In this document: positions 57,440 to 64,000 of the stretch, piece after piece | Numbering within the stretch: position 1 is the first letter of the stretch | How the letters are laid out: each line of letters starts with the position of its first letter | Source of the DNA: Streptococcus cristatus ATCC 51100 | GTDB taxonomy: Bacteria; Bacillota; Bacilli; Lactobacillales; Streptococcaceae | Assembly: GCF_011612585.1 (NCBI RefSeq) | Contig: NZ_CP050133.1 | Location: forward strand, 620,001 to 684,000 | Length of the DNA stretch: 64,000 bases | Direction: 5' to 3' | Notes under the pieces: model-generated | The model's input: only the letters and a program-made list of their open reading frames with translations | Database searches by the model: none | What the model was told of the DNA's origin: nothing | Position numbers and translations under genes: made by a program

Positions 57440-58568
57440 TAAATATTCAGCGATTTTAGGAAATACGGTCGGTTTCCACGACATGTCAACCTTAACAGAA
57501 CATCGTCCAGTTGCTAGTTTGCCATTTGGTGGGAAATACCGTTTGATTGACTTCCCACTGTCTAGTCTTGCTAATGCTGGTGTTCGTAGCGTCTTTGGTA
57601 TCTTCCAACAAGACAATATCAGCTCTGTCTTTGACCATATTCGTTCAGGTCGTGAGTGGGGCTTGTCTACACTTTTGAGCCACTACTATCTAGGCATTTA
57701 CAATACTCGTGTAGAAAGTAGCACAGTTGGTAAGGAATATTATGAACAGTTATTGACTTATCTGAAGCGCTCAGGCTCTAACCAAACTGTAGCCCTAAAC
57801 TGTGATGTATTAATCAATATTGACCTTAATCAGGTCTTCCACTTGCATAACACAACCCAGCAACCGATGACAGTGGTTTACAAGAAATTGCCATCTAAAG
57901 ATATTTCAGATGTCAATGCAGTTCTGCAAGTCAGTGAAACAGACCATGTCCTAGGGCATAAGCTGCATAGTGATAGAGACGAGGGCGAGCTCTTCAATAT
58001 GTCTACAGATATTTTTGTAGTAGATACGCCTTGGTTGATTGAAAAATTGGAAGAAGAAGCCCAAAAAGAATTCCCACAAAAACTGCGCTATGTTCTTCGG
58101 GACTTGGCAGCTGAAGTTGGAGCTTTTGCTTACGAGTATACAGGTTATCTGGCAAATATTTACTCTGTTGAATCATACTATAAGGCCAATAAAGATATGC
58201 TTGATCGGCAGAAATTCTACTCTCTCTTCTCACCAAATCAAAAGATTTATACAAAGGTGAAAAACGAAGAGCCGACTTACTATGCAACAGGATCGAAAGT
58301 AAATCGCTCTCAGTTTGCGTCAGGTAGTATTGTAGAAGGTGAAGTTGTAAACTCTGTTATTTCGCGGAATACAAGAATTTTAGCGGGTAGCAGTGTCAAA
58401 GACAGTCTCCTCTTCCCGCGCGTTGTCGTTGGAAAAAATGCAGTGGTAGAATATGCAATTGTGGACAAGGGCGTTGAGATTGCTGAAGGAGTTGTCGTTC
58501 GAGGGACAGCTGAACATCCAGTTGTCCTGAAGAAAGGTCAAAAAGTTACAGAGGACATCGTTTCATGA
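57429..58568 (+). CDS. glgD: Glucose-1-phosphate adenylyltransferase regulatory subunit GlgD
   Basis: 379 residues from the ATG at 57429, which follows GTGGGGG; an ATG at 57405 is possible but deeper inside glgC. It is homologous to GlgC but the GGxGTRL catalytic loop is replaced ([12 protein letters not shown]), the hallmark of Firmicute GlgD, which forms a hetero-oligomer that activates GlgC. A beta-helix end is present. Overlaps glgA by 4 bp. Confidence 0.95.
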   Translation: MKIDKYSAILGNTVGFHDMSTLTEHRPVASLPFGGKYRLIDFPLSSLANAGVRSVFGIFQQDNISSVFDHIRSGREWGLSTLLSHYYLGIYNTRVESSTVGKEYYEQLLTYLKRSGSNQTVALNCDVLINIDLNQVFHLHNTTQQPMTVVYKKLPSKDISDVNAVLQVSETDHVLGHKLHSDRDEGELFNMSTDIFVVDTPWLIEKLEEEAQKEFPQKLRYVLRDLAAEVGAFAYEYTGYLANIYSVESYYKANKDMLDRQKFYSLFSPNQKIYTKVKNEEPTYYATGSKVNRSQFASGSIVEGEVVNSVISRNTRILAGSSVKDSLLFPRVVVGKNAVVEYAIVDKGVEIAEGVVVRGTAEHPVVLKKGQKVTEDIVS

Positions 58569-59995
58569 AAATTTTATTTGTAGCAGCAGAAGGGGCACCT
58601 TTTTCAAAGACGGGTGGTTTGGGGGACGTTATCGGCGCCCTCCCCAAATCCTTGGTCAAAGCTGGTCATGAAGTGGGGGTTATTCTGCCATATTATGACA
58701 TGACGGATGCTAAATTTGGTGATCAAGTTGAAGACCTCTTCTCTTTTGAAGTCAGTGTCGGTTGGCGTCGGGAATATGTCGGTGTCAAAAAGATTGAGTT
58801 GGAAGGTGTCAACTTCTACTTTATCGATAATCAGCATTATTTCTTCCGTGGACATGTCTATGGTGATTTTGATGACGGTGAACGCTTTGCTTATTTCCAA
58901 TTAGCAGCAATCGAACTGATGGAGCGCATTGACTTTATTCCAGATGTTCTCCATGCGCACGACTACCATACGGCCATGATTCCTTTCTTGGTCAAGGAAA
59001 AATACCGCTGGATTCAGGCCTATAACAACATCAAGACAGTACTGACTATTCATAATTTAGAGTTTCAGGGACAATTTCCGGATAGCATGCTTTGGGAACT
59101 CTTTGGTGTCGGCTATGAACGTTATGCAGACGGCACTCTCCGTTGGAATGACTGCCTCAACTGGATGAAGGCGGGCATTCTCTATGCAGATCGCGTGACA
59201 ACTGTTTCACCGAGCTATGCCAACGAAATTCGGACAGCTGAGTTTGGCTGCGGTCTGGATCAGATTCTTCGGATGGAGTCAGGCAAGCTGGTCGGCATTG
59301 TCAATGGTATCGATACAGATATCTACAATCCAGAAACCGATAAATTGCTGGCTTACCACTTTAACAAAGATGATTTGACTGGGAAATTGGAAAATAAACG
59401 AGCTCTTCAAGTAAAAGTAGGCTTGCCAGTTCGGGATGATGTTCCTGTCGTTGGTATCGTCTCTCGATTGACACGTCAAAAAGGTTTTGATTTGGTGGTG
59501 GAAGAGCTGCATAATCTGCTTCAGGAAGATGTGCAAATTGTGCTACTTGGAACAGGTGACCCTGCATTTGAACGGGCCTTCGCTTGGTTTGGCCAGGCTT
59601 ATCCTGAAAAATTATCCGATAATATCCTTTTTGATGTTACTTTGGCTCAGGAAATCTATGCAGCCAGTGATATTTTCCTTATGCCGAGCCGCTTTGAACC
59701 TTGCGGTCTATCTCAGATGATGTCTATGCGTTACGGGACACTGCCACTGGTTCATGAGGTTGGTGGTTTGCGTGATACGGTTGAACCTTTCAATGTCTAT
59801 AGTGGACAGGGAACAGGCTTTAGCTTCAATAACTTCTCTGGTTATTGGCTAACATGGACTTTCAAAGAAGCCCTCAATCTTTACTGGCATGACCAAGAAG
59901 CTTGGCATAGTCTGCAAATACAGGCGATGGAAAGAGATTTCTCTTGGGATACAGCCAGTCAAGCATACAGTGATTTATATGAGTCACTACTCTAG
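58565..59995 (+). CDS. glgA: Glycogen synthase (ADP-glucose)
   Basis: 476 residues, a GT5/GT-B enzyme. [13 protein letters not shown] is the ADP-glucose-binding start, [13 protein letters not shown] follows, and the C-terminal [18 protein letters not shown] carries the conserved catalytic Glu. It extends alpha-1,4 chains. Start overlaps the glgD stop by 4 bp. Confidence 0.97.
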   Translation: MKILFVAAEGAPFSKTGGLGDVIGALPKSLVKAGHEVGVILPYYDMTDAKFGDQVEDLFSFEVSVGWRREYVGVKKIELEGVNFYFIDNQHYFFRGHVYGDFDDGERFAYFQLAAIELMERIDFIPDVLHAHDYHTAMIPFLVKEKYRWIQAYNNIKTVLTIHNLEFQGQFPDSMLWELFGVGYERYADGTLRWNDCLNWMKAGILYADRVTTVSPSYANEIRTAEFGCGLDQILRMESGKLVGIVNGIDTDIYNPETDKLLAYHFNKDDLTGKLENKRALQVKVGLPVRDDVPVVGIVSRLTRQKGFDLVVEELHNLLQEDVQIVLLGTGDPAFERAFAWFGQAYPEKLSDNILFDVTLAQEIYAASDIFLMPSRFEPCGLSQMMSMRYGTLPLVHEVGGLRDTVEPFNVYSGQGTGFSFNNFSGYWLTWTFKEALNLYWHDQEAWHSLQIQAMERDFSWDTASQAYSDLYESLL

Positions 59996-60014
59996 TATGT
60001 TGCATTAGAACAGC

Positions 60015-60045
60015 AATCCTCTCTTGTTTCTGACAAGAGAGGATT
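60015..60045 (+). other. Intercistronic hairpin glgA / glgP
   Basis: AATCCTCTCTTGT-ttctg-ACAAGAGAGGATT, a perfect 13-bp stem without a proper T-run. More likely an RNA-stability or processing element than a full terminator. Confidence 0.7.
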
Positions 60046-60119
60046 TGTCGGGTAAGTGGTCTTTCTCATGTTGACATCTTATCCAGACGGATGCTTTTCC
60101 CTAAAAGAAAGAAAGTTGA

Positions 60120-62525
60120 TTGGTAAAAATGGAATTAAATAAAGAACAGTTTATCCGAGATTTCAAGGATACTTTGCACGAACGACAGCTGATTAAGATT
60201 GCGGATGCTACACCTGCCGAGCTTTTTCAAGCACTCGCTAGTACCATTCGTAAATATATTACGCCACTGTGGTTGGAGCGCCGCAATAAACTCGTGGAAC
60301 AGCAGCAAAAAACAGCTTATTATTTCTCAATTGAGTTTCTGCCGGGACGTATGCTGGAAACTAACCTACTCAATTTGGGCATTCTCAATACGGTCAAGGA
60401 AAGCTTTGCTGAGCTAGGAGTTGATTTTGAGGATGTAAAAAATGCTGAGCACGACATGGCGCTGGGAAATGGAGGCCTTGGTCGCTTGGCAGCGGCTTTT
60501 ATGGACTCGCTAGCTACAACGGGCTATCCAGGTTTTGGAAATGGGATTCGCTATCGCTACGGTCTTTTCAAGCAGAGAATCGTGAATGGCTATCAGGTGG
60601 AAATTCCAGATGATTGGTTTGGCAGTCTGGGCAATGTCTGGGAAACCCGTAAGGATCACGGCATTGTGGATGTTAAAATCTTTGGTAATGTCTACTTGCG
60701 TGCCAATGAAGAAGGCCGCATTGTACCGGTTTATGAGAATTCTAAAACTTTGCGTGCTGTGCCTTATGACGTGCCTCAGATTGGCTTTGGCAATGACAAT
60801 ATCAACAATCTCCGTCTATGGGATGTTGAAATCCCAGAAGAATACGAACTGGACTATCCAACTATTGAAGCCCGTCGACGGGTGCAGGATATTACAGCCA
60901 TTCTCTATCCAGACGATTTTAGCTACGAAGGAAAAGAACTGCGCCTGATTCAGGAATACTTCATGACCAGCGCAGGGCTGCAAACCATTATCAAATCCTA
61001 CCTCAAGCAAGGTCGTCCGCTCAAGGATATTCATGAGAAGGTTTCTGTCCATATCAACGATACCCACCCAGCAGTTGCGCCAGCTGAGTTTATGCGCCTT
61101 TTGCTGGATGACTATGGTCTCGAGTGGGCAGATGCTTGGAATGCGACGGTCAAGACTATGAGCTACACCAACCACACCATTCTGTCTGAAGCTTTGGAAA
61201 AATGGGATGCGGAGCTCTTCAAGAATGTCCTGCCACGGGTTTATCAAATTATCCTAGAAATAGACAATCGCTATGTGGCTGAAATGGCTGGACGTGGACT
61301 TGATCCGCAAGTCATCGAAAACACTCGGATCGTCAAGGACAATCAAGTCCACATGGCTCACTTGGCTATCATCGGTGGTCATTCAATCAATGGTGTTGCC
61401 AAACTCCACACCGAACTGCTCAAAGAAGACACCTTGCGTGATTTCTACAGTATTTATCCAGAGAAGTTTAATAACAAAACCAATGGGATTATTCAGCGCC
61501 GCTGGCTGCAGATTGCGGACCAGCCTCTGTCAGCTGAGATTGATAAGCTGATTGGTAAGGGCTGGAGAAGTGATATCCATGAGCTGCGCAAGCTTTTAGA
61601 ATTCAAGGATGATCAGCAAGTGCTGGGCGATTTCTACCGAGTGAAGCAAGAAGCTAAGGCTCGTCTGGCTGACTTCATCAAGGAATCAACAGGAGTAGAA
61701 GTTTCTACAGAAGCTATCTTTGATGTGCAGGTAAAACGCCTCCACGCCTACAAACGTCAGCTGCTTAACTTGCTTCATATCATCAAGCTTTATTGGGACC
61801 TCAAGGACAATCCAGACAAGGACATGGTACCGCGCGTTTTTATCTTCGGTGCCAAGGCTGCTCCAGGCTACCACTTTGCCAAGTCGGTCATCAAGCTAAT
61901 CAATGAAGTAGCCAATCTGGTCAACAAGGATGAAAGCCTGCAAGGCAAACTCAAGGTTGTTTTCCTAGAAAACTACCGGGTCAGCCTGGCTGAGCTCATC
62001 ATTCCAGCAGCAGATGTATCAGAGCAAATTTCTCTGGCTTCCAAGGAAGCTTCTGGTACTTCCAACATGAAGTTCATGATGACAGGTGCCATTACCCTAG
62101 CTACACTGGACGGAGCCAATATCGAAATCAAGGATGAAGTCGGTGACGACAACATTGTCATCTTCGGGATGGACAAGGACCAAGTTTACGAGCACTATGC
62201 CCGCCATGATTACTACTCACGCGGTGTCTATGAAAGCAATCCAGACATTCGTCTGGTGGTCGACACCTTTGTTAATGGAACGATTCCAAACGTTCGTGAA
62301 GAAGGCTCTGAAATCTACGAAGCCCTTATCACCCACAATGATGAATACTTCCTCTTGGAAGACTTCCATGCTTACATGGAAGCTCAAGAGAAGATTGATG
62401 CTCTCTATCGTGACAAAGAAAAATGGGCCCGCATGAGCCTGATTAACATCGCTACATCTGACAAGTTCACCTCAGATGATACCATTGAGCAATATGCCAA
62501 GGAAATCTGGAACTTGGAGAAATAA
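60120..62525 (+). CDS. glgP: Glycogen phosphorylase
   Basis: 801 residues from the TTG at 60120, or 798 from the ATG at 60129; the AAAGAAAG site just upstream fits the TTG better by spacing. The glycogen/maltodextrin phosphorylase signature with the PLP lysine is KEASGTSNMKFMMTGA, and ALGNGGLGRLAAAF and INDTHPAV are also conserved. It releases glucose-1-phosphate from glycogen ends. It closes the glg cluster, separated from glgA by 124 bp with a hairpin. Confidence 0.96.
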   Translation: MVKMELNKEQFIRDFKDTLHERQLIKIADATPAELFQALASTIRKYITPLWLERRNKLVEQQQKTAYYFSIEFLPGRMLETNLLNLGILNTVKESFAELGVDFEDVKNAEHDMALGNGGLGRLAAAFMDSLATTGYPGFGNGIRYRYGLFKQRIVNGYQVEIPDDWFGSLGNVWETRKDHGIVDVKIFGNVYLRANEEGRIVPVYENSKTLRAVPYDVPQIGFGNDNINNLRLWDVEIPEEYELDYPTIEARRRVQDITAILYPDDFSYEGKELRLIQEYFMTSAGLQTIIKSYLKQGRPLKDIHEKVSVHINDTHPAVAPAEFMRLLLDDYGLEWADAWNATVKTMSYTNHTILSEALEKWDAELFKNVLPRVYQIILEIDNRYVAEMAGRGLDPQVIENTRIVKDNQVHMAHLAIIGGHSINGVAKLHTELLKEDTLRDFYSIYPEKFNNKTNGIIQRRWLQIADQPLSAEIDKLIGKGWRSDIHELRKLLEFKDDQQVLGDFYRVKQEAKARLADFIKESTGVEVSTEAIFDVQVKRLHAYKRQLLNLLHIIKLYWDLKDNPDKDMVPRVFIFGAKAAPGYHFAKSVIKLINEVANLVNKDESLQGKLKVVFLENYRVSLAELIIPAADVSEQISLASKEASGTSNMKFMMTGAITLATLDGANIEIKDEVGDDNIVIFGMDKDQVYEHYARHDYYSRGVYESNPDIRLVVDTFVNGTIPNVREEGSEIYEALITHNDEYFLLEDFHAYMEAQEKIDALYRDKEKWARMSLINIATSDKFTSDDTIEQYAKEIWNLEK

Positions 62526-62548
62526 GGCTCTTCATAAAACATGAATAC

Positions 62549-62582
62549 TAAGAGATTGGGGCTTGAGTCTCAGTCTCTTTTG
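62549..62582 (+). terminator. Probable glg operon terminator
   Basis: Imperfect AAGAGATTG...CAGTCTCTTTT hairpin after glgP. Confidence 0.6.
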
Positions 62583-62667
62583 CTATCCATCTACCATCTT
62601 ATCTAGAAATATGCTATAGTAGAGAAAGTATGAGAATTCGACTTTTTGAAAAGCAGGGTAAGCAAGC

Positions 62668-63168
62668 ATGAAAGACTACGCGATTTTTTATCAACAATTA
62701 ACGGCTCCCTTTCGCAGTTGTCCTAGGATAGTGAAAGGGATGGCTTATTTTAATAGGGGGATGACTGTTTTTATGCCTCTGGTGTATGGATTGGTCTTGA
62801 TTGATGCCTTTCTGACGGAAGGTTGGAAAGGGCTGCTTGCTTTTTTTCTCCTTCCAGCTATTGGATTTGGTCTCTTGTCAGCGATTCGTAAATGGCTGAA
62901 TCAAGCACGCCCTTACGAAAAATGGTCTATTCAACCCTTGCTGGCCAAGGATACATCAGGCAAGTCCATGCCCAGTCGACATGTCTTTTCGGCGACAGTG
63001 ATTTCCATGTGCCTGCTCTACTTTTTCTGGCTGCCGGGACTTATCTGCCTCTTGCTTTCAGCAGGGTTAGCTGCAGTGCGCGTGATTGGCGGAGTGCACT
63101 ATCCAAAGGATGTAGTGATAGGATACCTTTGCGGAATTTGCTGGGGAGCTTTAGTCTTTTTATTATAA
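62668..63168 (+). CDS. PAP2 family membrane phosphatase
   Basis: 166 residues with several hydrophobic helices. The three acid-phosphatase motifs are present: KWLNQARP (KX6RP), SMPSRH (PSGH-like with Arg for Gly), and RVIGGVHYPKDVV (SRX5HX3D-like, with Val-Arg at the start). Members dephosphorylate lipid phosphates such as undecaprenyl pyrophosphate or phosphatidate. The substrate here is not known; the Arg in PSRH is common in Gram-positive members. Confidence 0.88.
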   Translation: MKDYAIFYQQLTAPFRSCPRIVKGMAYFNRGMTVFMPLVYGLVLIDAFLTEGWKGLLAFFLLPAIGFGLLSAIRKWLNQARPYEKWSIQPLLAKDTSGKSMPSRHVFSATVISMCLLYFFWLPGLICLLLSAGLAAVRVIGGVHYPKDVVIGYLCGICWGALVFLL

Positions 63169-63171
63169 ATG

Positions 63172-63194
63172 TCTGGCGAGAGCCAGATTTTTCT
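63172..63194 (+). terminator. Terminator after the PAP2 gene
   Basis: TCTGGC-gaga-GCCAGA hairpin followed by TTTTTCTT. Confidence 0.8.
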
Positions 63195-63214
63195 TTGTAA
63201 AGTAAGTTGAGGAG

Positions 63215-63244
63215 TAGACAAAGTGCCCGAGTCTATATTATAAT
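63215..63244 (+). promoter_or_regulatory. manA promoter
   Basis: TAGACA (63215-63220), 18-base spacer, TATAAT (63239-63244). Confidence 0.6.
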
Positions 63245-63316
63245 GTAAGCAGTACCAAACTTTTATCATCAAGGATTGCCTGATTTTGGATGTAAAAAAT
63301 ATTTAAGGAGACTATT

Positions 63317-64000
63317 ATGTCAGAACCGTTATTTCTAGAGTCTGTGATGCAGGAGAAAATTTGGGGCGGCACTAAGCTGCGTGATGTTTTTGGCTATGAA
63401 ATCCCCAGCGACCATGTGGGAGAGTATTGGGCAATTTCGGCTCATCCGAACGGTGTCTCAACCGTCAAGAATGGCCGTTTTGCAGGTCAGAAGCTAGATG
63501 CGCTCTATGCCGAGCACCGTGAACTCTTTGGCAATCGTCCAGAGCCCGTCTTTCCACTTTTGACAAAGATTTTGGATGCCAATGACTGGCTCAGCGTTCA
63601 GGTCCATCCAGATGATGCCTATGGATTAGAGCACGAAGGAGAGCTTGGCAAGACAGAATGCTGGTATGTTATCGCTGCAGACGAAGGGGCAGAGATTATC
63701 TACGGTCATAATGCCCAGAGCAAGGAAGAGTTGCGCCAGCAGATTGAGAGCAAGGACTGGGACCATCTTCTGACCAAAATTCCAGTCAAGGCTGGTGACT
63801 TCTTCTATGTACCAAGTGGCACCATGCATGCCATTGGTTCAGGCATTCTGATTTTAGAAACTCAGCAGTCTAGCGATACTACTTATCGGGTCTATGACTT
63901 TGATCGTAAGGACGATGCAGGCAATCTTCGTGAGTTGCATTTGGAGCAATCGATTGATGTTTTGACTATCGGAGAGCCTGCTAATAGCTGTCCCGTTACT
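63317..64000 (+). CDS. manA: Mannose-6-phosphate isomerase, class I (3' end outside window)
   Basis: 228 residues visible, frame still open at the window end. Zinc-binding motifs QVHPDD and GKTECWYV, and the catalytic-region VPSGTMHAIGSGILILETQQ, are those of the short Gram-positive ManA type (about 310-320 residues). It interconverts mannose-6-phosphate and fructose-6-phosphate for mannose use. AAGGAG precedes the ATG. Confidence 0.95.
   Translation, partial: MSEPLFLESVMQEKIWGGTKLRDVFGYEIPSDHVGEYWAISAHPNGVSTVKNGRFAGQKLDALYAEHRELFGNRPEPVFPLLTKILDANDWLSVQVHPDDAYGLEHEGELGKTECWYVIAADEGAEIIYGHNAQSKEELRQQIESKDWDHLLTKIPVKAGDFFYVPSGTMHAIGSGILILETQQSSDTTYRVYDFDRKDDAGNLRELHLEQSIDVLTIGEPANSCPVT

Overview
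The window is a low-GC Firmicutes chromosome segment from an oral viridans Streptococcus. The best fit is the sanguinis/gordonii/cristatus neighbourhood. The evidence is two giant LPxTG surface proteins (a SHIRT-repeat protein and a serine-rich-repeat glycoprotein), a streptococcal PBP2b with its recR-ddl-murF block, class Ib nrdHEF, gapN next to ptsHI, and a full glgBCDAP glycogen cluster. Species is not fixed by what I can see.

Layout. 1-7850: 3' part of a huge SHIRT/Rib-domain LPNTG adhesin. 8036-14447: degV, hup (HU), a lipoprotein, an amidohydrolase, a divergent OFA-type MFS transporter, perR and gpmA. 14477-29499: a roughly 15 kb accessory island inserted between gpmA and pbp2b and bracketed by a 25-bp direct repeat. 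It carries a truncated IS110-family element, a short reading-frame tail that I read as the 3' end of gtfA, intact gtfB, an Asp4-like gene, a 3400-residue serine-rich-repeat adhesin, a second nearly full-length IS110 element with a frameshifted transposase, and an ISL3-family remnant. No secA2, secY2, asp1-3, asp5 or complete gtfA is present in the window. 29587-37223: pbp2b, recR, ddl, murF, a NUDIX hydrolase and two tandem paralogous membrane proteins. 37519-46268: prfC, corA, an ABC exporter pair, pyrH-frr, cvfB-yozE and phoH. 46331-49895 (minus strand): nrdHEF. 50338-53999: ptsH-ptsI and gapN. 54380-62525: glgB-glgC-glgD-glgA-glgP. 62668-64000: a PAP2 phosphatase and the start of manA.

How the parts work together. 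The core blocks are cell-wall synthesis (PBP2b, Ddl, MurF), translation and ribosome recycling (PrfC, Frr), deoxynucleotide supply (NrdHEF) and carbon handling (PTS general proteins, GapN, glycogen synthesis and breakdown, ManA, GpmA). The sequence shows three strong regulatory links: paired NrdR-like boxes upstream of nrdH, a near-perfect CcpA cre site at the expected start of the glgB transcript, and a PerR-box-like site upstream of perR.

The most interesting region is the island. It holds an accessory-Sec adhesin with only part of its glycosylation and export machinery, and its left edge is an IS110 fragment fused directly to what looks like the gtfA tail. The adhesin must therefore either use an accessory Sec system elsewhere in the genome or be stranded.
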